27,685 nucleotides of DNA from Sperchopsis tessellata (taxonomy: Eukaryota; Arthropoda; Insecta; Coleoptera; Hydrophilidae). Of this stretch, positions 1-10,189 are shown piece after piece. Location of the stretch: NCBI GenBank assembly GCA_033557685.1, contig JAWQRN010000622.1:1-27685 (forward strand). Reading direction: 5' to 3'. The notes beneath the pieces are model-generated. The model was not told where the DNA came from. It saw only the letters and a program-made list of their open reading frames with translations, and did not search any database. A program made the translations under genes and the position numbers. Every line of letters starts with the position of its first letter. Position 1 is the stretch's first letter.

Positions 1-867
1 TATATATATATATATATAGCATAACTTTAAAATAGCTTCACTTAATCAGGAAGGTTATTGTATATTTTCATTTTCTTAATTTAAAGACTTATACCATCAT
101 TGTCCAGATACAGTTCTTTTGCCATTCTTGTAAACTTGTATTTTTTATGCTTTGAAGCTTCTGATGTCAACTTGATTTAATGTTTCCCAAAATGGCAGCA
201 TGTATAATATTCTACTCTGTACGTATGATTAATTCAAAAACAATTCTAAAACAACATGCCCTCAATAATGTATGGTATCCACTTCCTATAAAGCAATTAC
301 ATATTTTTTTTATATCGATTAAGAAACAATTCTTTTCATTCAGTGTAAGTTTAGTCCAGTAAGTCATAGTCTTTATATGATTATTTATTACTTCTTCTGT
401 TTGGTTGTCACTTGAATTCACATAAAATATTTCCAAAATGTGTTCCGACCAGGTCTGAAACAATTCTTCTCATCTTCCAGTTGTATTACCAGTCGAAACT
501 GAGTTTGTTTTTCAATATGCAGTTTCTCAGTTATCCTGAACAATTGTTTTCACACCTCAGATAGTTCACCTCAGTAATATATTGGCAACATTTTGTTCAG
601 GTTAGTGAATACTATATATAACAATATGTTTGTTATCCCTCTCATTTTTTTTAGTATTAAAGATGTTGTTCCATTCGATCTAGCAGCTTAGCATACACCT
701 ATTCCTCTAATAGCCTGTTCTTTTTCCTATTTTGTATGAATATCATACTTGCCGACATATTTCTTCCATTGCATCATTTTACTATTGTTCACAACTAAGC
801 GGTTCCCTAAATATTAATTATTTCTTTAATTTGTATTTAAATTTTTATAAATAATATAAATTTTTAG
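1..867. other. AT-rich intron or flank upstream of the serpin hinge exon
   Basis: The stretch opens with a short (TA)n tract at 1-18 and is otherwise low-complexity AT-rich DNA. It ends in the polypyrimidine/AG acceptor TTTTTAG at 861-867, directly before the serpin exon. The short open frames here have no recognisable motifs. Because the next exon continues in frame from an upstream coding exon, at least the right part must be intron. Confidence 0.6.
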
Positions 868-1009
868 GTTGGTCTTGGACGTATCTTCGGGAGAGATGCA
901 GATTTTTCTGGCTTATTGGATTCCAAAGAAGAATTATATGTTTCCAAAGCTATTCAGAAAGCCTATATTGAAGTTAACGAAGAAGGTGCTGAAGCAGCTG
1001 CAGTAACTG
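868..1009 (+). CDS. Serpin constitutive exon: strand before the RCL plus the hinge
   Basis: An internal exon of an inhibitory serpin, the serine-protease inhibitors that trap proteases by cleavage and loop insertion. It starts after TTTTTAG in phase 0 and encodes VGLGRIFGRDADFSGLL, then a segment ending in SKAIQKAYIEVNEEGAEAAA and VTG. This matches the family pattern (ADFSG; VSK.I.KA.IEVNEEG.EAAA). The hinge G-A-E-A-A-A corresponds to P15-P10, and its small residues are those required in inhibitory rather than substrate serpins. The exon is 142 nt (47 codons plus one base) and stops at ACTG/GTAAGT, a near-perfect donor, leaving a G as first base of the next codon. All three downstream terminal exons begin in the matching phase, so this is the shared exon they splice to. 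The signal peptide and most of the serpin body lie upstream, outside the window. Confidence 0.93.
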
Positions 1010-1365
1010 GTAAGTGTAATTTTTATAGTTAATGCTTGCTTTTTATATGCTTTTTCAACATAAAAAGTTGGTGTACTTCGAATGTAATCAGTGAAAGTAA
1101 ATAAGTAACTAACATAAAATAAATATCCAGAAATGTTAAAATATTTGCTTTTACCTCTTAAGAAACCTGTTGTTTATAGGATAAAACTGATTTTCTCAAG
1201 AATTTAAGAAAAATATTCGTTTCATATACTTGACATATTGTAATGAAAAGTTATATATTCCAACCATACTCCTTCTTGGAGTATCCTACTCATTTTTAAT
1301 GAAATATATTTTTTTAAAATCGTTGGGGCACATTCAAAATGTAACAAAAATTTAGAGTTATAATA

Positions 1366-1596
1366 TATTTATGAATGTTGTTACCGGGTGGAATCCGTGT
1401 AGAGGCTCTGTCAAGTGCCGATGTTTCGTCCACTTATATAAGCATGATCTGGCGGAGTTTGGATCAGTGTAGTGAATTCATTCATTAAAGAAACATCACT
1501 CGCCTTGTAAATGTCTCTTGCAACAGTGGACGAAACATCTGCACTTGTCAGACCCTTTACACGGTTTCCACCCGGAAACAACATTCATACAAATAA
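1366..1596. mobile_element. Foldback (inverted-repeat) element 1 with hammerhead-like motif
   Basis: The left arm (about 1366-1434) and right arm (about 1528-1596) are inverted copies. The outer part reads ATGAATGTTGTT.CCGGGTGGAA.CCGTGT and the inner part runs through GATGTTTCGTCCACT. The interior is short and non-coding. The right arm contains, on the + strand at 1504-1540, CTTGTAAATG, a hairpin and GGACGAAACATC, the same block found in the Penelope-like terminal repeats elsewhere in the window. It is therefore probably a non-autonomous element related to Penelope terminal repeats rather than a cut-and-paste MITE. I see no clear target-site duplication. Confidence 0.65.
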
Positions 1597-1831
1597 TAAC
1601 CATGGAAGTATCAAGTATTGTTGGTTACCTTATTTTTGATGAGCTGTACTTCTTTTAAAATATGTACTCCTTTTGAGAGTTTTGTACTCCTGTTAATAAA
1701 CTTCTTAAAACCATAGGGGTATTTCCCAAATTAATTGGGATCATTAGAATAATAATGTTAAACATTTTTATGCCATATTCTAATAAACTACATATATTAT
1801 TAAATCTAATTGACTGACATGGTTATTATCT

Positions 1832-1995
1832 ATATGAAAGTTGTTTCCGGGTGGAAACCGTGTATTGCATGTGCATTGACTTCATTCATTGTATCATCAC
1901 TCGCCTTGAAAACGCCCTTTGCAACAATGAATGTGATGTCGGCATTTATTAGAGCCTCCACACGGTTTGCACCCGGAAACAACATTCATATATAT
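1832..1995. mobile_element. Foldback element 2, same family as the one at 1.4 kb
   Basis: It starts with GTTGTTTCCGGGTGGAAACC and ends with its near-perfect inverse (GGTTTGCACCCGGAAACAAC) at 1967-1986. The interior CGCCTTGAAAACG...TTGCAACAATGAATGTGATGTCGGC aligns with the hammerhead-like block of element 1, but the GACGAAAC core has decayed to GAATGTGATG. The short open frame through it (1810-2007) is a by-product of the repeat. Confidence 0.6.
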
Positions 1996-2007
1996 TATTA
2001 TTTGTAG

Positions 2008-5000
2008 AATTTTTTCCCAAGTATTCGTTTTCCACCTAAAATAGTTTGTCACCTTACTATGAGCGAACTTGCATTGGCAGTTTTAATTAGAGTTGGGTGA
2101 TTTTATGTGGTAAGACCTGTATTAAAGCAGCGGGTTTTGTTATGAGATTTTATCTTTTTTTTTAATAAGTACAAACACTTTTTATGCTGATTTAAAATTG
2201 TGTGCTTTTTTGTTATGTTTTGGTGGCTTTGGTTTTTGTTGCATGTCTTTATAACTCCTTCAAAATTTTGATATTGTTCTCACTATGATGGATTTGTTTG
2301 AAAATAGAACAAATTATAAACTAAAGTTGAAAGATGGTTCCTGAAGTTGTTGGCAAACTATAGTAAATAATTATTTGTTTGCATTTGCTTTTATGTATTA
2401 AAATCTATGATAAATTAAACGAAGATATATAACTACAAAGGAAAGAAGAAATTATTGGAGGTGTCATTGGTGTAAGTAGATTGGTTCATTTCATGAGTAT
2501 AAATGTTTTATTATATAATTTACTTATGTTTTGTTTAATAGGAAAACATAACATATACTCTTAAATATACTTAGAGCTTACAATGCAGTATACTACCAAA
2601 AATTGGTATAAGATAATACTTCATGTAATAGAATATTTTAGCATATTTCTGATAACCAATAACTGATATATCATCATGCCTCAGCAACCACTGTAAACAC
2701 AAGATTGATGATATGTATATACAACCCAAATCTCCATATTCTTTAAAAAAAAAGTAGATTGTTTATAAATACAACTCAGATTCCAAAATAAGAGGATGTT
2801 TCTGTAGCTAATAGCTGATATCGGGAAATTTCCGCCTATACCAAGCAACTTTAATTGGACTAAATTTGTCGCTATAAAAAAATTGAAAAACTAAGTTACC
2901 ATTTATATTTTATTCGAGCATTTAGCTAGATATTTTGCGTACCTTGCTGCTTAATATTGATTTAATTTGTCAGATTCTTTCGTTATTTAGATTATTGTTT
3001 AATTTAATTGATCAACTACTTTGCGGCCGTAAAGGAGCATGTTGAGCATCTAGTGAAACAGATTATGAAATTTGTTTGTATTGTACAATTCTACCTTTAG
3101 AACATAGTTGGTAAAATGAGTGATAAAGTTAAGTTAATACACAAATGTCTACTGAAACTCTAGTGTATTTTTTCATGCTTATTTATTATTTCTTGATTTT
3201 AATTAGTTACAATTTACAAGTATGGTAATACTACATGCCAGAAAATTAATATAGATGAATCTGCGGTTTACGTTAATTGGCAAATACACTAATATTTGAT
3301 AATGTCCTACAAGACTAATTATCGTGTTGTGGAGGAGTGGGCGCAATCTCTAATTTTGCGTCCTGTAAAGAATCTTCAAACATTATTTTCAACATCAATT
3401 AGAATCACATATTTCCACTTCATATCTCAGGAACTGTTAACCATACACTATTTTTGAATAGATTTTTTTACATAAACAATGTATTGTAATAACACAAAAT
3501 TTAAAGAATATTTATAAAAATATATTTTATCATAGAAATCTGAAATAATGTTTTCCAAATGTATTAACTTTTACATATATACAATTCGCTTCCTATGTCT
3601 CTGACTAGTCAATCTGATAATGGGGGAAGGATATTGGCCGAAACCTTATCAAAAAGCTCGTACTTCTCAGAACGAAGAAGCACATACGTGGGATAAAACT
3701 CAAAAATCATCTTCTGCGTACATATATATATTGAGCTAGATAATAGATGTATTATCATAATACATTTTTCTCGAGTTCTGTCTTCATCTAGAATTCGCAT
3801 TTCCATGGCCTTTCTTACTCCTTCATTCCAGGAACATCATGGCCTTCCTCCTTCCTTTTTTTCCAGGTGGCTTCCAATTATACAGTACTTTGGGCTATAC
3901 ATCTTCTGCATTCCATACCAGAACAAGTAACTTATCTCAATTCTATCAATAATTGTTCTATCTCCCTTCATCTATTGTCTTACTACTTGATTTATTTATT
4001 AATGTAAATACTATTAAAGTTTTCTTCATCTTCAATGTTGTGTAAAGGGGGGACTCACTATTAATTCATTTTTAATTAATTGGGTATTTAAAAGTTATAA
4101 AGAAAAACATAAATGATTAAATTTGTAATTGACTATATACCCACTCCATTGATATTTGGGAAAATTACTGTTATGTTATAAAACAAGAATTCTTACTTTT
4201 TAAATTCTATATACATATGTAACTTTGGGATCCTACAACTTTGCTGGTTGCACATTTTTATGGAAATAATGTTATAAATAAATACGTGCATTTCAGTTGA
4301 GAATATATATTTATATTTTCATAATTATAGTGAACATTTTCTAAGCTTTAATATAAATGATATAAAGAATTGATTTAATTAATTAATGTCTAATAAGATA
4401 AATATACATATTTATAGTATGATTCTTTTATCTTTGGAAAATTGTTAAATATAAATTATTTGTTATGATAAGGGTAGAAATTAATAAGCGTATATATTAT
4501 CTAGGAAATGGGTGATGTGTGAAACAACCAATAATTAAACTAAAAGAGGCAGAGTTATGTCAGTATGGAAACATAATGTAGTTAATTAAAATATTCAGAA
4601 TAATGCCTACATTTATAAGAAGACACTTCAATATGTTATGAAAATAATTCTTTGTATAAATGAAAAATAATAGACCATATCGTAATCATATATGGTATGA
4701 CTATTTATGCAAAGCTTTCTTGATTATTTAAATTAATGTGCTCAAAATTGAAATAATCAAGCTTATCATCTAGTTTTCCAAGTGTATTTCTAGCTCAGTA
4801 ATTTAGTTTCAGTTAGATGATTATAAACATATGTAGATATTGAAATTATATCTATTTTTATCGTCTACATTAATATTTTGTACAGCTATCATAATAAATA
4901 TTTCATTTCTCACAGCTATATTACAGTTAGTTTCTTTATCAGCTTAAAATTATAAATCACTAACTCAACTGATGAGTCACAATGAACGAAAGAAAACAAA

Positions 5001-5060
5001 ACCAAATTACGATTTCCTGAGCATTCTTAAGTGACATCACTTTTGCTTTCAATTTCACAG
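2008..5060. other. AT-rich serpin intron, no gene seen
   Basis: Low-complexity AT-rich sequence between the serpin hinge exon and the first alternative terminal exon. I found no serpin-type motif (DHPF or ILF.G), no transposon protein and no RNA gene. A somewhat more GC-rich patch near 3600-3850 gives no recognisable translation. Confidence 0.5.
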
Positions 5061-5250
5061 TTGTTTGACGGGCGCTAGCAAATCGATCTACCTATGTTCA
5101 AAGTTTGATCTTAGTACATCCCCACCTGTTAGTTGTCGAGCTCGAATAAATCGTTCTAGTTGGAATAATGAATTTTCATGTTATATATCGAAATTGCAGA
5201 ATGCTAGTGTTGGTATTGTAAAATATATAAATATTGAGATGAAAATATAG
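5061..5250 (+). other. Unrecognised open frame behind a good splice acceptor; possible decayed terminal exon
   Basis: CTTTCAATTTCACAG at 5046-5060 is a strong acceptor-like sequence. It is followed by 61 open codons (frame starting at 5065, LTGASKSIYLCSKF...) to a TAG at 5248. Base composition is less AT-rich than the surroundings. The tail NNEFSCYI...IVKYINIEMKI has roughly the spacing of a serpin DHPF...ILF.G C-terminus, but the residues are poor matches, and the frame joins the hinge exon only with a one-base shift (phase 2 instead of 1). It may be a dead terminal exon, an unrelated short exon, or chance. Confidence 0.18.
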
Positions 5251-5786
5251 AAGAACTTTCTAAGTAAAAAGTGACAAGTATCTATTACTTATTGTAAACT
5301 TTTAGTTTTCTAAAACTTTGTCCAAAACATAACTTAATATCATGTAGAAATATGCATTAAAGTGAATTTAAGCAATATCAAATGTTTAAGCCTAATAATT
5401 TGTAAATTATTCTCTTTTATGGTAACACTAGATTGATTTGGTTATTGATCTTATAAATACATTTACATATACAATAATATTTAGTATTAGCAGGTGGTGG
5501 TAGTTGAAATTGAAATTAATAAAATTAATACTTAATCATTTTGTAACTAACTTATTTATGATAAAGGGAATGGTTTAGTAACTTAAAAGTTATAGATCTG
5601 ATTTTACAACAAATTTGAGAAATTTATTTCTTTGAAGTGATTTTATTGAATAATAAAAGAACCTTTCCAAATAAAAAATAGCTCTTAAATGCCTGGTGAT
5701 GCAGATATTTGTTAAATTTTGAGGCACTGCTTAATAAAAGTTTTAAAAATTGTACACACCACACCATACTATCACTAGTAATTCTG
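5251..5786. other. AT-rich serpin intron, nothing recognised
   Basis: AT-rich filler between the 5.06-kb open frame and the Penelope-like terminal-repeat fragment. No coding or repeat signal was identified. Confidence 0.5.
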
Positions 5787-5955
5787 AGAGCTACATGTCA
5801 GTCTAAATTTAGCACCTTTTAGAACTACATGGTAATCTACAACCAGCACTTTTAAGAGCTACATGTCTTGATAATTTCCACTGCAACGGTGGACGAAACA
5901 TCGAAAAAAGAAAAGTCTACTCACGGTTATCTCTCAGAAAACCTGAAGATAGATT
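5787..5955 (+). mobile_element. Penelope-like element terminal-repeat fragment
   Basis: It contains about three copies of a microrepeat (AGCAC.TTTTAGA.CTACATG, roughly 45-50 bp period). These are followed by CTTGATAATTTCCACTGCAA, CGGTGGACGAAACATCG and a tail ending in GGTTATCTCTCAGAAAACCT. The same order of blocks is found at 10785-10992 (+ strand) and, inverted, at 9694-9900, where it adjoins GIY-YIG endonuclease sequence. Only the terminal repeat is left here; no coding part is visible. Confidence 0.65.
5867..5903 (+). ncRNA. Hammerhead-ribozyme-like motif in a Penelope terminal repeat
   Basis: CTTGATAAT is followed by a hairpin (TCCACTGCAACGGTGGA; stem CCAC/GTGG) and then CGAAAC. This is the order of the hammerhead core CUGANGA, stem II, GAAA. 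The first core block is degenerate (TTGATAA in place of CTGATGA), and the stem III partner and cleavage triplet are not clear, so activity is doubtful. Confidence 0.3.
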
Positions 5956-6800
5956 AACCAATGTTTAAATTTACTATATTGGGTCCATATGGAAGAATTC
6001 TTCAAAAGCTTCAATAACTAAAATAATTTATTTTGGCAACAATAGATAATGGAAATTGGCAAATTTAAAAATGATATTGTCGATCATCTGTAACTAGGTT
6101 TTGTTTCAAATGGAACATGCATGTATATTTTTCAGTATACTGCTTTAATAAAAATTTGTATGTGAAAAGACAAATTTCTTAAATATCAGTGTTTAAAATA
6201 AGTATATGTTTTTTCTAATTATTGAAAAATATACAAATTATTATTTTTAATAAGAAGTTGGTATAATTTTAAGAAATAACAATATCGCCGATATCAATTA
6301 TAAATTTTTTGTATTATTCATTTTATTCAAACTTAATAATCTTTTGTAGTTTCGGAGATTTCACGTACTAATTTTCGCAAACTTTTATTAAAAGTGCCAC
6401 TAAGTTTACAAATTTATAGAGACATGATACACAAGCCTTAAGCATTCCTTCAAGTCAAAGTATAAGCAATTTTATAGAAGCATAACAAGTTTTCTATTAT
6501 TATAATTTATGCTCCACACTAGATAAATGAAATGATGCTGTGGGTTTTAAATTTCAAACACTTACAAATGTATTTGTAAAATTTGTTTAGCTACATCGAT
6601 TTTGTGATACCACTAAATATAGTTTAGAAATTTGTTGGTTTTTACTACTGCCAGCTTTGAGTATTGTAGAAAAGTGTAATTGTAGCGATCTAGTGAAATT
6701 TTGATTTACGTAGGTTACTATAATAACTTATTTTACAAAATTTGTTTGTAAATTTAATATTTTTTTCATTAAATTAATATCAGCAAATCATTTTATGTAG
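5956..6800. other. AT-rich serpin intron ending in the acceptor of terminal exon A
   Basis: AT-rich sequence without a recognisable gene. It ends in a T-rich stretch and TTTTATGTAG, the acceptor used by the next exon. Confidence 0.55.
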
Positions 6801-6970
6801 GAGCCGCTATGAGAAAGAAAAGATCTGCCCCTCTACCACCACGTAGTTTCACTGCTGATCATCCATTTTATTTTTCTTTTGTTATAAATAATGAGAAAAT
6901 AACTGACATTTTATTTTCTGGGCGCGTAGTTGAACCACGGGCCTCATTTTTTGTGCATGAAGAACTATAA
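6801..6970 (+). CDS. Serpin alternative terminal exon A: furin-type RCL with C-terminal HEEL
   Basis: It joins the hinge exon (G from the donor plus GA gives Gly) and reads 55 further codons to TAA. The order is AAMRKKRSAPLPPR, then FTADHPFYF (the conserved serpin DHPF strand), then ITDILFSGRVVEP (the ILF.G strand), then a tail ending in FVHEEL. The loop contains R-K-K-R/S, a perfect furin/proprotein-convertase consensus (R-X-K/R-R). The last four residues, HEEL, are a KDEL-type ER-retrieval signal. Drosophila Spn4A (Spn42Da isoform A) combines an RRKR loop with C-terminal HDEL and inhibits furin, so this is its likely counterpart. Counting strictly from the hinge puts P1 one residue earlier (K), so the loop would be one residue extended if R is P1. 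The frame is intact with its own stop. The DHPF and ILF.G motifs make the serpin call very safe; the target protease is inferred. Confidence 0.92.
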
Positions 6971-8040
6971 TACATTTATAAGAATTTCTGTACGTCTCTA
7001 TATATTATTTTCATTAATCTAAATTATATAAATATGAGCAGGTTAAAGAGTATTTAAAAAAAAGCATCACTTTCATGTGTTTCCTCGCATATCTTAGTTG
7101 CGCCAATCTGCTCGGCTTATAAATTGAAGTGCATATCTATTATAACTATAACTATATATTAAATCTATTTATAAATATAATCTAGTCTCGTTTAAGACTA
7201 ATTGAATTTTTGGAAATATTTATTATAAAATTTATTCATGTGGTAACTTTTCTCGAAGTAAAAGTTCTTCTTTACAAAATTGCCCACAAAGTTTTATTTA
7301 TTGGTTGAAAGAAAATTATGATTTCTACTGAGTGCAATTCATTCGAATTCCTTCCTTCAAAAATTGTTTGATGCTCTGGAACTTATAAAATAGCAAATTG
7401 AAGTCTTCTAATTGTAATATTATTTCCCAATAATTAAATTACTCTATGCAAAAGGGGGTAAATCATTTATCCCCTATTTATTAATGTTAGTTTTAGATTA
7501 TTTGCATCATATATACAATACATTTTTCACCACACAATGACAATCTTTAAGTACATGCTTGTATTGGTTTTATGCATTATGTAGCAACAATTTCCGTGGA
7601 TCAGATTTCTTTCTCTTACAAAAATTTTCTTAATTTTAATCTCTGTTCACAAAACAACCAGAAAAAATACTTGAATTCCATTTTACTATAAAACCTTCTA
7701 CCTTCTTAACAAAGCAGTAGAATGCACCACTAGTCAAAATATAACATATCTGTAAGGTATAAGTATGGTTTATCTCCTGTTTATGTATAATAATTTAGAT
7801 ATTCAAGCTTATAGCTTACTTGCTAGGTGCCTCTTACTAACCTCTTGAAAATGAAAATGTGAGCTAGAGATTTTTCATAATAAAATTACATTCGATGGGA
7901 AGGTTTCTTGTTAATATTGTAACTCTCAACAGTAGCAAATACCATTAGCAATTAATCCATTACATAGAATTTTGATTCTTGAATACAAAAATTTTGACTT
8001 CACTTGATTTGTAATGACGTGGCTTGTTAGCCATTCATGT
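6971..8040. other. 3' UTR of exon A and following intron, no gene seen
   Basis: AT-rich sequence after the exon A stop. The 3' UTR must begin here, but no single polyadenylation site can be chosen because A/T-rich hexamers are common. No further coding signal was found. Confidence 0.5.
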
Positions 8041-8249
8041 AGATAGATATTTATTTAGATTTTAAAATATTGTACACATTGGCACAAACCAAGTAAAAAT
8101 ACAAAGGAAAAGTCTTAAAATTCCCCAAGAGTACAAAAAATAAATGGTTGATACATATAACATAAATAATGTACAATATATAGCACAAACATTCGAACAG
8201 AAAGGTCCCACACTATCAATATTTTTGGCACTAAGCTAAATTTAATATT

Positions 8250-8640
8250 GTCTACGAGAAATACTCTGCGGGAGAGTAATATCCTTCTCCCCTCAGAGTT
8301 CTCAATCTTCTACGAAATTGGCCTCAGGGAAGTTCCATTGCTGCATTAAAATGCCAAGCAAGATCTGGGCAGATGTATAAGTTCATCATTCTGTGGTCTA
8401 TATTTTATATCCTTGTCAATGCAGACCCCAAAGAGGTGACTTGATAAATAAACTTAGCACACTCCAATGCCCCATCTAATTGCCCTAGAACATACACCAT
8501 AATAGAGGTGCGAATGAACATGGGCACAATAGGCTTCCATGGCAATCTCCAAACTTGCCTTCTTATAAAGGGTATAAACCACATATGAGAAAAAGCTTTG
8601 TTATATGAAGGGCCCTTTGTAAAAAAAATATCCTTTTTTG
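8250..8640 (-). pseudogene. Decayed LINE reverse-transcriptase C-terminal fragment
   Basis: This stretch is clearly more GC-rich than its surroundings. On the minus strand it reads AYCAHVHSHLYYGV around 8497-8530, resembling the post-catalytic part of LINE reverse transcriptases (pattern ..A.FHSHL.YG...W). It continues, with stops and frame changes, into K.IYQVTSLGSALTRI and YRPQNDELIHLP.S. No catalytic motif is present. The clade cannot be determined. The call rests on one motif plus composition. Confidence 0.4.
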
Positions 8641-9693
8641 ATATAATTTCCCAATTTCGGTAACTATTAGGTTTAGTTATTGCCTTCAGTATTATTAGGC
8701 TCTTTTATTTCCAATTGGATATGCAGATTCCAATAGCTAAATTTTGAATAAAGTATTGTAGTATTAGGTAACCAAAGTTAGATTATACACATTAGAATAT
8801 CCAGCTTAGCTATTATGCTTGCTTGAGAAATCAAATTGCAGACATTGGTTACTGATTAGTTTTAAACTTTGTAATGATTTTAGAAAATTTATTTAAAAGT
8901 ACAGAAATTCTTAGATTCACATTTGTTTGTCTTTTGTTTTTTTGTAAAACCATTTTGTTGCAATAAATGTACTAATAAGGAAAATCATGCTTTTAATAAG
9001 TATTAGTGTATTGATGCAAAATATGACTTTTCTAAATGAAAAAATGAAATGCTTTAATTTTCAGTTTTTAGCTAGTTTTAAAACATATTTTCAAAATTTA
9101 GTTTATTCTGCATGTTAATTCAAATCTCTTTTTGAGGGCATTTGTGAAATGTTGCACTTTGCATTTATATAAGCCATAAGAAATGAAAACATTGTTTGGA
9201 CTATTTGTAATATAATATTTTACATTTCTAATGATTATTTTTTTCCTTTTCTACTCACTTTTGGTAGCAAAATTTTATGCCGGCAGTTGTTCAAATTATT
9301 GTGCAAATTTGGGAGACCGGATCCCATACTCTTACAAACAGTGATTAATGAAATTACAATACAATGTTTTATTTATCAATTTGTTTCATCATTTTTGTTT
9401 TTGCTAAGAAAAATGATCGTCTAACAGATTAGCACAACCAATTTAAAACACTTTAGACATCAGCTGCAGATATTTTTAATTTAGTCATTTCATTTGCACT
9501 ATTTCTAATATTTCAGTTCAGGGATGTTAATTAACACTGGTAGATGACTAAAAGATAAAAGTTTGCTTGATAACAATCTGATAAATACAGGCATACATAA
9601 GCTTAGAAATTAATTTAAAATCTATGATTTACAAATAGATGAAATAGATCAACTAATTACAAAGTAATTCAGTGCGTAGACTTCCACGGCCAC
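8641..9693. other. AT-rich serpin intron, nothing recognised
   Basis: AT-rich DNA with no gene seen. A small patch at 9267-9345 (acceptor-like TTTTGGTAG plus 24 open codons, AKFYAGSCSNYCANLGDRIP...) is less AT-rich but has no serpin C-terminal motif. Confidence 0.45.
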
Positions 9694-10189
9694 AGTAAAT
9701 ATCTTTAGGTTTTCTGGGAGATAACCATGTGTTGGCTTTTGTTTTTGCCGACATTTCGTCTACCGTTGCAGGGAACATTATCAAGACCTTTAGCTCTTAA
9801 TAGTGCTACTTATAGATTGCCATGTAGCTCTGAAAAGTGCTAGATGTAGGTGCCAACCAGCTCTAAAAAGTGCTAATAATAGAATAACATTTAGCTCTCA
9901 CAAGTGCTTGTCATATATAGCGTGGTCGGGTACCAATAGGAAACCTTCCTAATACAATACATAAATTTCTTAGCGATACGTGGTGCTCCGCTATCCTATT
10001 GGCCGACAGGATCTTGGCGGGACGTAGGAAGCGAGAGGAGAATTTGTATGTCCTTAAAGGGAATATCATGGCCTGTTTCAAATTTATGTTCTGCTAATGG
10101 AGATATAGAAAACTGTTCGAGACGAGTTTGCCTTTTGTGTTCTCTAAAACGAGTGGAGACCATTCTTTTTGTCTGACCTATGTACATTA
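9694..10189 (-). mobile_element. Penelope-like element 3' end, minus-strand copy (left arm of inverted pair)
   Basis: Read on the minus strand, this holds the end of a GIY-YIG endonuclease: MYIGQTKRMVSTRFREHKRQ, then SPLAEHKFETGHDIPF. These are the YIG, R..EH and AEH...GH.I.F blocks of Penelope-like elements. Non-coding sequence and the terminal repeat follow: CTCT-rich microrepeats with AGCACTT...AGAGCTACATG, then a hammerhead-like block at 9747-9785. Homology to the + copy begins at about 10189, at the codons for YIG. It is about 130 bp shorter than the right arm, mostly through loss of the segment just after the endonuclease. The reverse transcriptase is absent, so this is a 5'-truncated, dead copy. 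Confidence 0.72.
9747..9785 (-). ncRNA. Hammerhead-like motif, minus-strand copy
   Basis: On the minus strand: CTTGATAATG, a hairpin around CCTGCAACGG, then GACGAAATGTCGGC. It is the counterpart of the motifs at 5867-5903 and 10899-10935, with one change in the GAAAC/GAAAT junction. The stem is weaker here (TTCCC/GGTAG), consistent with decay. Confidence 0.25.

Noticed and set aside
1..463. Short open frames on both strands near the window start (180-362, 212-463)
   Set aside because: No motifs, no splice context, and AT-rich composition. They overlap each other on opposite strands.
9267..9345. Acceptor-like TTTTGGTAG and 24 codons in serpin phase
   Set aside because: No serpin C-terminal motif. 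It is far shorter than the three supported terminal exons.
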